Shown: positions 26,471 through 35,287 of the stretch, in pieces
Layout: every line of letters starts with the position of its first letter
How positions within the stretch are numbered: position 1 is the stretch's first letter
Assembly: GCF_000166415.1 (NCBI RefSeq)
Contig: NC_014654.1
Span: 1 to 64,000 of the forward strand
Length of the DNA stretch: 64,000 nt
Direction: 5' to 3'
Origin: Halanaerobium hydrogeniformans
GTDB taxonomy: Bacteria > Bacillota > Halanaerobiia > Halanaerobiales > Halanaerobiaceae
The notes under the pieces: generated by a model
What the model saw: the letters and a program-made list of their open reading frames with translations, nothing else
Told to the model about the DNA's origin: nothing
Databases searched by the model: none
Translations under genes and position numbers: made by a program

Positions 26471-27868
26471 ATGAGTGAAAAGAAAAAAATTGTTGCGGTA
26501 ACTTCCTGTCCGACAGGAATTGCTCATACTTATATGGCTTCTGAGTCTTTAGAAGAAGCAGCTAAAAAAATGAATGTAGAAATATCTGTTGAAACCCAGG
26601 GTTCTGTTGGGGTTGAAAACGAATTGTCTGAAGAGGATATTAAAGCAGCAGATGCTGTAATAATTGCTGCAGATACAAATGTAAGTCATGAAAGATTTGT
26701 TGGTAAATATATAGAAGAGGTTGCTGTAGCAGATGCAATTAATGATGCAGAAACTTTAATTAAGAATGCTTTAGAAGGTGCTGAAAAAGGTGAAGTTAAA
26801 GAAGATGTTAGCTTAGAAGCTCAAGTTGACGATGAAAAAGCAAAAAGAAAGCAGAAAAGAACCGGAGCTTATAAGCATTTAATGACCGGAGTATCATTTA
26901 TGTTACCTTTTGTTGTGGCAGGTGGACTGGCAATAGCTATTTCATTTGTTTTCGGTATTGATGCGGCTGAAGAATCAGGGACTCTTGCTGCAGCTTTAAT
27001 GCAGATTGGTGGAGACGCAGCTTTTGCTCTAATGGTTCCAATTTTAGCGGGTTATATTGCATTCTCCATTGCTGATAGACCTGGTATTGCTCCTGGTATG
27101 ATCGGTGGTATGCTGGCAAGTCAATTAGAAGCAGGTTTTCTTGGTGGTATTATAGCAGGTTTTCTAGCCGGTTATGTAACTCAGTTTTTGAAAGAAAAGA
27201 TTTCTTTGCCGAAAAACTTAGAAGGTTTAATGCCCATTCTGGTATTGCCTTTCCTGGCTAGTTTAATAATTGGTCTATTAATGATCTATTTGATTGGACC
27301 ACCTGTAGAAGCAATAATGACAGGTTTAGAGAGCTGGCTACAAGGAATGACAGATGCTAATGCAGCTTTACTTGGTCTAATCTTAGGAGCTATGATGGCT
27401 TTTGATATGGGAGGACCTGTAAATAAAGCAGCTTATACATTTGGTGTTGGTCTGCTGGGATCAAATATTTTTGCTCCAATGGCAGCAATTATGGCGGCAG
27501 GTATGACACCTCCACTTGGCCTTGCTTTAGCAACAGTATTGTTTAAAGATAGATTTACCAGACAGGAAATTGAAGCAGGAAAACCAGCCTGGGTTATGGG
27601 AATATCCTTTATTACTGAGGGAGCAATTCCATTTGCCGCAGCTGATCCATTAAGAGTAATCCCTTCAATAATGACTGGTTCAGCAGTTACTGGTGCTTTA
27701 TCAATGTTATTTGGGGCAGGCTTAAGAGCGCCTCATGGTGGTATTTTTGTCCTACCGATTCCTGGAGTTGTAACTAATCTGGGATTATATGCAGTAGCGA
27801 TAGTTGCTGGTACTTTAGTAACTGCATTAATGTTAAGGGTTACAAAACCTAAATTAAAAAATGCTTAA
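26471..27868 (+). CDS. fruA: Fructose PTS EIIBC permease
   Basis: Imports fructose with phosphorylation at carbon 1. The 465-residue protein has an N-terminal EIIB domain with phosphocysteine Cys13 in [13 protein letters not shown], a charged linker to about residue 135, and an EIIC membrane domain with about nine hydrophobic segments, including the motifs [12 protein letters not shown] and [22 protein letters not shown] precedes the ATG and the gene ends shortly before a terminator. The pairing with fruK supports fructose as the substrate. Confidence 0.94.
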   Translation: MSEKKKIVAVTSCPTGIAHTYMASESLEEAAKKMNVEISVETQGSVGVENELSEEDIKAADAVIIAADTNVSHERFVGKYIEEVAVADAINDAETLIKNALEGAEKGEVKEDVSLEAQVDDEKAKRKQKRTGAYKHLMTGVSFMLPFVVAGGLAIAISFVFGIDAAEESGTLAAALMQIGGDAAFALMVPILAGYIAFSIADRPGIAPGMIGGMLASQLEAGFLGGIIAGFLAGYVTQFLKEKISLPKNLEGLMPILVLPFLASLIIGLLMIYLIGPPVEAIMTGLESWLQGMTDANAALLGLILGAMMAFDMGGPVNKAAYTFGVGLLGSNIFAPMAAIMAAGMTPPLGLALATVLFKDRFTRQEIEAGKPAWVMGISFITEGAIPFAAADPLRVIPSIMTGSAVTGALSMLFGAGLRAPHGGIFVLPIPGVVTNLGLYAVAIVAGTLVTALMLRVTKPKLKNA

Positions 27869-27908
27869 AGAAAATTTTCCTAATAAATAATAAAGATAAT
27901 ATGCAAAA

Positions 27909-27936
27909 GAGAGGGCCTTAAGGCCTTCTTTTTTGT
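27909..27936 (+). terminator. Rho-independent terminator of the fructose operon
   Basis: GAGGGCC/GGCCTTC stem with a TTAA loop at 27911-27928, followed by TTTTTTG. Confidence 0.88.
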
Positions 27937-28082
27937 TTTAAATATAAAAATTTTTAATTTAATAGAAGAAATACCATTAAAAATTGATTATAAATTTATT
28001 GATTGGTTTCATTAATGATTAATCTTTGATATAATAAAGTAATATTTAAAAAAATTATTTTAAAAAATTAGGGAGTGTTAAG

Positions 28083-29105
28083 ATGATTTTTATTAAGAAG
28101 GTTTTTGTTTTAACAGCTATTATTTTTTTAGTGTTTTCAATGTCAGCTATGGCACAAAATATTGAAAATACAATGAGTTTAGATCAGACAGGTCCTGCAG
28201 CAGTTGTTAATGGGGAAGAAATTTCCAGGCAGGAATTAGAGGGATTTGCAGCTTTAAACGAAATATTAATGGATATTTTGCAATCTAATCAAGAATTTGG
28301 AACAGTATTATTACAGACAGAATCTGGCCAGGAATTAATTGAGGAATTTATGAGATATAAATTAGACCAATTAATCAGTACAAAATTGATGGTTCAGGAA
28401 GCAAAAAATCGAGGTTTAGAAGTAAGTGATCAGGAGATTAATCAAATTATTGATCAGCAGATTGCTGGAATTAAACAGCAGAACAATCTCAATGATCAAC
28501 AATTAGAAATGGCTCTTCAGCAGGAGGGTTTTGCTTCTTTAGATGAATATAAATCTTTGCTTATTGAAAGTAATATGGACAGATTTTTTATAGAAAAATT
28601 AAGAACAGATATTACTGAAGAAATAACCATAAGTGATGCAGAAGTAGAAGAATTTTATAATGAAAATCAAGCTCAATTTGCAATTCCTGCAGAATACAGA
28701 ATCAGCCATATTTTGTTTAATGAAGCAGATAAAGCAGAAGAAGTACTAACTCAAATAGAGTCTGGAGCAGACTTTGCCGAAATGGCTAAAGAACATTCTA
28801 TTGGTCCGACTGCTGAAAATGGTGGTGATTTAGGCTTTATTGCAGCTGATGATAGAGGTATAGATGCAGTTTTCTTGAATGCTGCTAAAGAGCTTGAAGT
28901 CGGACAGGTAAGTGAGAGTCCTGTAGAAACTCAATTTGGATTTCATATTATTAAAATTACTGATTATCGTGATGGTAGTAGCAGAGAATTTGCTGAAATT
29001 AAAGACGAATTAAAAGAAGAAATGCTTTCTCAGAGAGCTAATCAGCTCTGGAATGAATTCATTATTGGACTCAGAGAGGATGCTGAAATCACTATAAATC
29101 TCTAA
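28083..29105 (+). CDS. SurA-like periplasmic peptidyl-prolyl isomerase
   Basis: A 340-residue exported foldase. Residues 1-25 are a signal peptide ending MSAMA before QN; no lipobox cysteine is present, so it is not a PrsA lipoprotein. A SurA-type helical N-terminal domain with QEINQIIDQQI-like segments follows, then one parvulin domain (about residues 200-295) with HILFNEADKAEEVL, GGDLGFI and TQFGFHIIKI. In an outer-membrane-bearing Firmicute it would escort outer-membrane or secreted proteins through the periplasm. It is a single gene between two terminators. Confidence 0.88.
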   Translation: MIFIKKVFVLTAIIFLVFSMSAMAQNIENTMSLDQTGPAAVVNGEEISRQELEGFAALNEILMDILQSNQEFGTVLLQTESGQELIEEFMRYKLDQLISTKLMVQEAKNRGLEVSDQEINQIIDQQIAGIKQQNNLNDQQLEMALQQEGFASLDEYKSLLIESNMDRFFIEKLRTDITEEITISDAEVEEFYNENQAQFAIPAEYRISHILFNEADKAEEVLTQIESGADFAEMAKEHSIGPTAENGGDLGFIAADDRGIDAVFLNAAKELEVGQVSESPVETQFGFHIIKITDYRDGSSREFAEIKDELKEEMLSQRANQLWNEFIIGLREDAEITINL

Positions 29106-29124
29106 AATAAATAAAGATGTATTT

Positions 29125-29165
29125 AAAGCTCCTGGTTTATTTTCCATTAAATTAGGAGTTTTTCA
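29125..29165 (+). terminator. Rho-independent terminator after the SurA-like gene
   Basis: AAAGCTCCT (29125-29133) pairs with AGGAGTTTT around a roughly 20-nt AT loop and ends in TTTTT. Confidence 0.7.
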
Positions 29166-29181
29166 TTAAAAATAATGGGAG

Positions 29182-30474
29182 ATGAAAGTATTGCAGGATA
29201 TTATATTAAAATATGGCAAAAAAAAATTAAATTTTAATATAGAAGAAGTTAAAATTAAGAAAATTATTGAGGCTAATTTAATTAATCAATCTTCTTTGGC
29301 AGAGATCACTAAAAAAGCACTTGCTGAACCGATTGCATCTAACAGGCTGAGCGAGATTGTAAATGAGGGAGAAACAGCAGTTATTGTAATTTCTGACTTA
29401 ACACGATCCTGGCAGAAAATTGATCAGTTTCTTCCCTTTATAATTAAAGAACTTCAAGTGGGTGGAATTAAAGCAAAAGATATAAGCCTGCTTTGTGCTG
29501 GGGGATCTCACCGTCCTCATTCAGAAACTGAAATCAAAAAATTGATTGGGGAAGAATTATATAAAAACTTTAAGTTTATAGATCATGACTCAACTAAAAA
29601 AGAAGATCTAGTCAAAGTAGGAGTTACAAGCTATGGAACAGAAGTTATAGTTAATAAAAATATTTTAGAAAATGATCGAGTTATTTTAACTGGCGGGATC
29701 GTTTTCCACCCTCTGGCTGTATTTTCAGGAGGCAGAAAATCACTTTTGCCTGGAACTGCAGCTTATCAATCTATTATGAAAAATCATTCTTTATCTCTGG
29801 CCGAAAAAGAGGGAGCAGGAATCAAAAAAAGTGTTGCCAGCAATAATCTTTCAGATAATCCAGTTCATCTGGATATGTTAGAAGCTGCCAAAATGATAAA
29901 TAATGTTGATTTTATTTTCAATGTTATTCCTGATGGCAGAGGAGGGATTTCAGCAGCAGTTGCAGGTGGTTTATTTAAAGCCCATCAAAAAGGCTGTCAG
30001 ATTACAACTGATTTGTTTGCTAAAAAGATTGATGAAAAAGCTGAGCTAGTAATTGCTTCCTGTGGGGGTTTCCCCAAGGATATGAATCTTTATCAGATCT
30101 CAAAAGCAATTATCAATTCAGTTAGAGCCGTCAAAAAGGGTGGTTATTTACTTTTAATGGGTCAGGGCAAAGAAGGCATAGGTCATCCAGAAGTTAAAGA
30201 GATTATCCAGAACTGCAAAAATAATTTAGAGAGAGAAATGCTTTTACGCAGAAACTTTACAATTGCTCGTTTTGTAGGTTATTTAATTACTTCAAAAATA
30301 GAAGATATAAACTGTATCTTAATAAGCGAATTAGAACAAAGGCAGCTGAGCACCACCAGCATTAGAGTTGTAAAAACTTTAGAGGCTGGTTTAGAGATAG
30401 TGGAAAATGACTTAGGTAAATTACCCCCAGCATATATTATGCCTGATGCTGCCAACACTTTACCAATCGAATAA
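29182..30474 (+). CDS. larA: LarA family (DUF2088) nickel-dependent 2-hydroxyacid racemase
   Basis: A 430-residue LarA-type protein. Lactate racemase interconverts L- and D-lactate using a nickel-pincer nucleotide. Expected active-site elements are present: the histidine in GGSHRPHSETE, the histidine in GIVFHPLAVFSGG, and the lysine in GGRKSLLPG that binds the cofactor. The start may be TTG 29191, which fits GGGAG better than ATG 29182. The cofactor genes larB, larC and larE are not in the window. The family includes racemases of other 2-hydroxyacids, so lactate is not certain. Confidence 0.8.
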   Translation: MKVLQDIILKYGKKKLNFNIEEVKIKKIIEANLINQSSLAEITKKALAEPIASNRLSEIVNEGETAVIVISDLTRSWQKIDQFLPFIIKELQVGGIKAKDISLLCAGGSHRPHSETEIKKLIGEELYKNFKFIDHDSTKKEDLVKVGVTSYGTEVIVNKNILENDRVILTGGIVFHPLAVFSGGRKSLLPGTAAYQSIMKNHSLSLAEKEGAGIKKSVASNNLSDNPVHLDMLEAAKMINNVDFIFNVIPDGRGGISAAVAGGLFKAHQKGCQITTDLFAKKIDEKAELVIASCGGFPKDMNLYQISKAIINSVRAVKKGGYLLLMGQGKEGIGHPEVKEIIQNCKNNLEREMLLRRNFTIARFVGYLITSKIEDINCILISELEQRQLSTTSIRVVKTLEAGLEIVENDLGKLPPAYIMPDAANTLPIE

Positions 30475-30536
30475 AGAAGTAATAGAATAAACTTGAATTT
30501 AAAATTTTGCTGTAATATAATTAATTTAAGAAATAA

Positions 30537-30783
30537 ATAGCCAGAGACTAAAAACTTAGAAGGGCAATAGTAGATATTTAGTAGAAAAAACCAGAGAGCT
30601 GATGGCTGCTGAAAATCAGCCTACTAAATATTCGAATCCAGCCTGGAGTTGTAAGGAAGAAAAGAATTTTCTGAGTAATCCAAACCGGAGAAGTCCGTTA
30701 AAACTTTTTAAGCGGCAGTTAATTTGTCATTAGGGTGGCACCACGGGAAATCCTCGTCCCTTTTTATAGGGAGGAGTTTTTTT
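30537..30783 (+). promoter_or_regulatory. T-box riboswitch controlling serS
   Basis: The leader of serS has the T-box AGGGTGGCACCACGGG (30732-30747) followed by a terminator stem (30751-30776) and T7 run. Upstream is a long Stem I whose arms include ATATTTAGTAG and CTACTAAATAT. A TCC serine codon at 30637-30639 in CGAATCCAGC sits where the specifier would be expected. Uncharged tRNA-Ser pairing with the specifier and with TGGCA would favour the antiterminator and raise serS expression. The T-box is certain, the exact specifier is a judgement. Confidence 0.93.
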
Positions 30784-30798
30784 ATTTTTAGAATATAA

Positions 30799-32082
<1,284 letters not shown>

Positions 32083-32124
32083 CAAAAATATAATCAACAA
32101 GTTAATATAGATAAAAGATTAATC

Positions 32125-32192
32125 AATCCTCTTTTGCTGTAGTGTTAAAAAGATAAAATTTAACTGCAGTAAAAGGGGATTTTTATTTTTTT
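32125..32192 (+). terminator. Rho-independent terminator after serS
   Basis: AATCCTCTTTTGCTGTAGT pairs imperfectly with ACTGCAGTAAAAGGGGATT around a central AT loop and ends in a TTTTATTTTTTT tail. Confidence 0.8.
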
Positions 32193-32278
32193 AAATTTTT
32201 TTCAAAAAAAAGAAGGAGTATTGAAGTCAGTCTAGAATATAGTTAATGAGATAAAAATAAAACTGCGTTTTACTATTA

Positions 32279-32298
32279 GAAACAAAAAGTTTTGTTGT
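32279..32298. promoter_or_regulatory. Possible operator upstream of the KDG genes
   Basis: ACAAAA and TTTTGT arms around AG (32282-32295) form a short palindrome about 45 nt before the aldolase gene. IclR-type KdgR repressors often bind A/T-rich palindromes ahead of such operons. No regulator gene is adjacent, so this is only a candidate. Confidence 0.3.
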
Positions 32299-32338
32299 TC
32301 GTTATAACTATCTCTAAAAGATTAAAGGAGGATTTTAA

Positions 32339-32989
32339 ATGAGTAAGTGGGATGATTTAAAAAGAGTTGAAGAAAGTGGAATTGTTGCTGTTGTGAGAGC
32401 TGAAAATGCTGAAGAGGCAATAAAAATTACAGAGGCAGTGAAAAAAGGTGGAATCAAAGCTATTGAAATCACCATGACTGTACCTGGTGCAATCGATGTA
32501 ATTGATGAGCTTACAGATGAATACAGTAGAGACGAAATTTTAATTGGAGCAGGTTCTGTGCTTGATGCAGAAACAGCTCGGGCTTGTATTTTAGCTGGTG
32601 CTGAATATATTGTTTCTCCTTCTTTTGATAAGGAAACCGTTGCTTTGTGTAATCGCTATCAGAAGGCCGTTATGCCTGGTGCAATGACTGTTACAGAAGT
32701 TGTAAATGCTATGCAGACTGGGGCTGATATAGTTAAAATTTTCCCGGCAACATTATTTGGTCCAAAAATTATTAAAGCGGTTAAAGGCCCGGTACCTCAT
32801 GCACCCTTAATGCCTACAGGTGGAGTTAACCTGGATAATGTTAAGGAATGGATTAAAGCTGGTAGTTATGCAGTTGGTGTGGGAAGTTCTTTAACTAAAG
32901 GTGCAAAAACTGGAGATTATGAGCAGGTTACAAAAACTGCTAAAGAATTTGTAAGGTTGATTAAAGAAGCTAGAGAAGAAATGAAGTAA
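32339..32989 (+). CDS. eda: KDPG/KHG aldolase
   Basis: Cleaves 2-keto-3-deoxy-6-phosphogluconate to pyruvate and glyceraldehyde-3-phosphate. The 216-residue protein has the catalytic glutamate in IEITMTVPGA and the Schiff-base lysine in DIVKIFPATLFGP, with the phosphate-binding GGVNLDN after it. AGGAGG is well placed. It leads an operon with a KDG kinase 32 nt downstream, the usual endpoint of pectin, hexuronate or gluconate catabolism. Confidence 0.93.
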   Translation: MSKWDDLKRVEESGIVAVVRAENAEEAIKITEAVKKGGIKAIEITMTVPGAIDVIDELTDEYSRDEILIGAGSVLDAETARACILAGAEYIVSPSFDKETVALCNRYQKAVMPGAMTVTEVVNAMQTGADIVKIFPATLFGPKIIKAVKGPVPHAPLMPTGGVNLDNVKEWIKAGSYAVGVGSSLTKGAKTGDYEQVTKTAKEFVRLIKEAREEMK

Positions 32990-33021
32990 AATTTCAAAAA
33001 TTATCAGGAGGTTTTAATATT

Positions 33022-34044
33022 ATGTCTAAGAAAGTTGTAACTTTTGGAGAGATTATGTTGCGTTTAACACCACCTGCTCATGAACGTTTTGTTCAGGCAG
33101 ATAGTTTTAATGTTATTTATGGTGGTGGAGAGGCTAATACTGCTGTATCACTTGCTAATTATGGTCTGGATGCACGTTTTGTGACTAAATTACCAGATAA
33201 TCCAATCGGGCAGGCTGCCTTAAATGAAGTTCGTCGCTTTGGTGTTAATACCGATTATATTGCTCGTGGAGGAGATCGCTTAGGTATTTATTATTGTGAA
33301 AACGGTGCCAGCCAGAGACCATCTAATGTTATCTATGATAGAGCTCATTCAGCTATTGCTGAGGCCGAAAGCGCAGATTTTGACTGGGAAGAAATTTTTG
33401 CTGATGTTGACTGGTTTCACTATACAGGTATAACCCCTGCTCTAAGTGAACAAATGTCAGATGTTACTTTAGAGGCTGTTAAAGCTGCTAAAAAGCATGG
33501 TGTCAAGGTTAGTTGTGACCTAAACTATAGGGCCAAACTGTGGAGCCGTGAAAGAGCAGGCCAGGTAATGGAAGGTCTAATGGAATATACCGATGTTGTA
33601 ATTGCTAATGAAGAAGATGCCGAAATGGTATTTAATATTAAAAGTGGTTCTGATATTACAGGTGGAGATCTCAATGTCGATGGTTACAAAGATGTTGCAA
33701 GCCAGTTAATTGAACGTTTTGATCTCGAATTAGTTGGTAGTCATCTAAGAATTAGCCACAGTGCTTCTAGAAATGGTTGGCTGGTAATTTTATTTGATGG
33801 CGAGAACTTCGTCCAATCAGCTAAATATGATATTCATATTATTGATAGAGTTGGAGGCGGAGACTCTTTTGCTGGAGGTTTAATATATTCACTAGTTACA
33901 GGCAAAGACCTTCAGGATGCTGCTGAATTTGGAGCTGCTGCTTCCTGTTTAAAACAGTCAATACCAGGTGACTTTAACCATGTTAGTGTTAAAGAGGTAG
34001 AAACTCTTGCGGCAGGTAATGCTTCAGGTAGGGTTAAAAGGTAA
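33022..34044 (+). CDS. kdgK: 2-keto-3-deoxygluconate kinase (first copy)
   Basis: PfkB-family sugar kinase of 340 residues. It has the N-terminal TFGEIMLRLTPP, the sugar-binding YGGGEANTAVSLANYG, and the catalytic DRVGGGDSFAGG, where GGGD replaces the more common GAGD. Located directly after eda, it most probably phosphorylates 2-keto-3-deoxygluconate to give the aldolase its substrate. AGGAGG lies 10 nt upstream. Confidence 0.9.
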   Translation: MSKKVVTFGEIMLRLTPPAHERFVQADSFNVIYGGGEANTAVSLANYGLDARFVTKLPDNPIGQAALNEVRRFGVNTDYIARGGDRLGIYYCENGASQRPSNVIYDRAHSAIAEAESADFDWEEIFADVDWFHYTGITPALSEQMSDVTLEAVKAAKKHGVKVSCDLNYRAKLWSRERAGQVMEGLMEYTDVVIANEEDAEMVFNIKSGSDITGGDLNVDGYKDVASQLIERFDLELVGSHLRISHSASRNGWLVILFDGENFVQSAKYDIHIIDRVGGGDSFAGGLIYSLVTGKDLQDAAEFGAAASCLKQSIPGDFNHVSVKEVETLAAGNASGRVKR

Positions 34045-34068
34045 AAAGATAATAAATTATATAGATAG

Positions 34069-34107
34069 AAAATAAGGCTGCATTTATTTTGTAGCCTTAT
34101 TTTCATT
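34069..34107 (+). terminator. Rho-independent terminator between the two sugar kinases
   Basis: A 13-14 bp stem formed by 34069-34082 and 34090-34103 (core AATAAGGCTGCA) with a TTTATTT loop. The T-rich 3' arm ends the eda-kdgK transcript at least partly. Confidence 0.85.
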
Positions 34108-34168
34108 TAAAGTAATATTTTTCTAAATTAGGATATTTTAAAAAAATTTAAATTAAGGAGGTTTCAAA

Positions 34169-35128
34169 ATGATTGATGTAGTTACAATAGGAGAAACCAT
34201 GGCAGCTATGGCTCCGAAAGAGGTGGGTTCACTTAAATATTTAAATAATTTTTCCAAATATATTGCCGGAGCAGAATCCAATGTGGCAATTGGTATTAAA
34301 AGATTAGGATTTAAATCAGGTTGGATAAGTAAATTGGGGAAAGACCCTTTAGGAGACTATGTAGAATTTTTTATTAGAGGAGAGGGAGTAGATGTTTCGC
34401 AAGTTAAAAAGGATAGTGATCATCGAACAGGTCTTTTAATTAAAGAAATGCATACGACTAAAGAACCAAAGGTTTTTTATTATAGAGATAATTCTGCTGC
34501 AAGTCATCTTGAGCCAGATGATATAGATGAAGGTTATATAAAAAAAGCCAGACATATGCATTTAACAGGTATAACACCTGCTTTGAGTGATTCAGCTCAG
34601 AATGCTTTCTTTAGAGCCTTAAATTATGCTAAAAAAAATGGTTTAAGGGTTTCTTTTGATCCAAACTTGCGCTTTAAATTATGGTCTACAGTAGAAGAAA
34701 TGAAAAATGTAATGCTTAATATAATTCCTCAGGTAGATGTGCTTCTGCCGGGTATTGAAGAAGGAGAAATCCTGCTTGGACTCAGTGAACCTGAAGCAAT
34801 AATTAAAGCTTTTTATGAAATGATGAACGAGGGTTCCCTGGTTGTATTAAAGCTTGGGGCAAAAGGTGCTCTATATTATCAGGGTGATCAGATAGTACAT
34901 GTAGATCCCTATAAGGTAAGTAATATTGTAGATTTAATTGGAGCAGGAGATGCTTTTGCTGCTGGACTTATTACTGGTCTACTGAGAGAGATGTCAATAA
35001 AAGAAGCTGTGGAGCTAGCAAATTTAGTTGGTGCTCTTTGTATTACTGTTAAAGGAGATATCGAAGGTTTGCCGACCTGGGAACAGGTAGAAGTTTATCA
35101 GGGCAAAAAAGAAGAGATTCATCGTTAA
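34169..35128 (+). CDS. PfkB-family sugar kinase, probable second KDG kinase
   Basis: A 319-residue ribokinase-type kinase with TIGETMAAMAPKEVG at the N-terminus, the sugar loop AGAESNVAIGIKRLG and the catalytic DLIGAGDAFAAGL. It resembles 2-keto-3-deoxygluconate kinases of another subgroup than the one just upstream and has the canonical GAGD. A terminator separates it from the eda operon, so it may be expressed separately. The precise substrate is uncertain: KDG, fructose or a related keto-sugar are possible. Confidence 0.8.
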   Translation: MIDVVTIGETMAAMAPKEVGSLKYLNNFSKYIAGAESNVAIGIKRLGFKSGWISKLGKDPLGDYVEFFIRGEGVDVSQVKKDSDHRTGLLIKEMHTTKEPKVFYYRDNSAASHLEPDDIDEGYIKKARHMHLTGITPALSDSAQNAFFRALNYAKKNGLRVSFDPNLRFKLWSTVEEMKNVMLNIIPQVDVLLPGIEEGEILLGLSEPEAIIKAFYEMMNEGSLVVLKLGAKGALYYQGDQIVHVDPYKVSNIVDLIGAGDAFAAGLITGLLREMSIKEAVELANLVGALCITVKGDIEGLPTWEQVEVYQGKKEEIHR

Positions 35129-35216
35129 TGGAATTTAATAAACTAAGCTAAATTTCTTTATTTGTATCTAATGTGCTTTAAGTAAGTATAATTGACTAAT
35201 TTACTCTGTATTCATA

Positions 35217-35245
35217 CTGAAATATAGGCAAAATTATGCTATAAT
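35217..35245 (+). promoter_or_regulatory. Promoter of nrdJ (extended -10)
   Basis: CTGAAA (35217-35222), 17-bp spacer, TATAAT (35240-35245), with TG one base before the -10 element. It lies 43 nt before the start codon. No cobalamin riboswitch is visible in the 159-nt spacer. Confidence 0.65.
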
Positions 35246-35287
35246 GAATATTCAGGTACATTTAGTAATTTAAAGGAGGTTGGTAAT

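Noticed and set aside
35129-35287. Cobalamin riboswitch before the B12-dependent reductase
   Set aside because: The spacer is only 159 nt and AT-rich, and it shows no B12-box-like sequence or complex fold. A simple promoter explains it.
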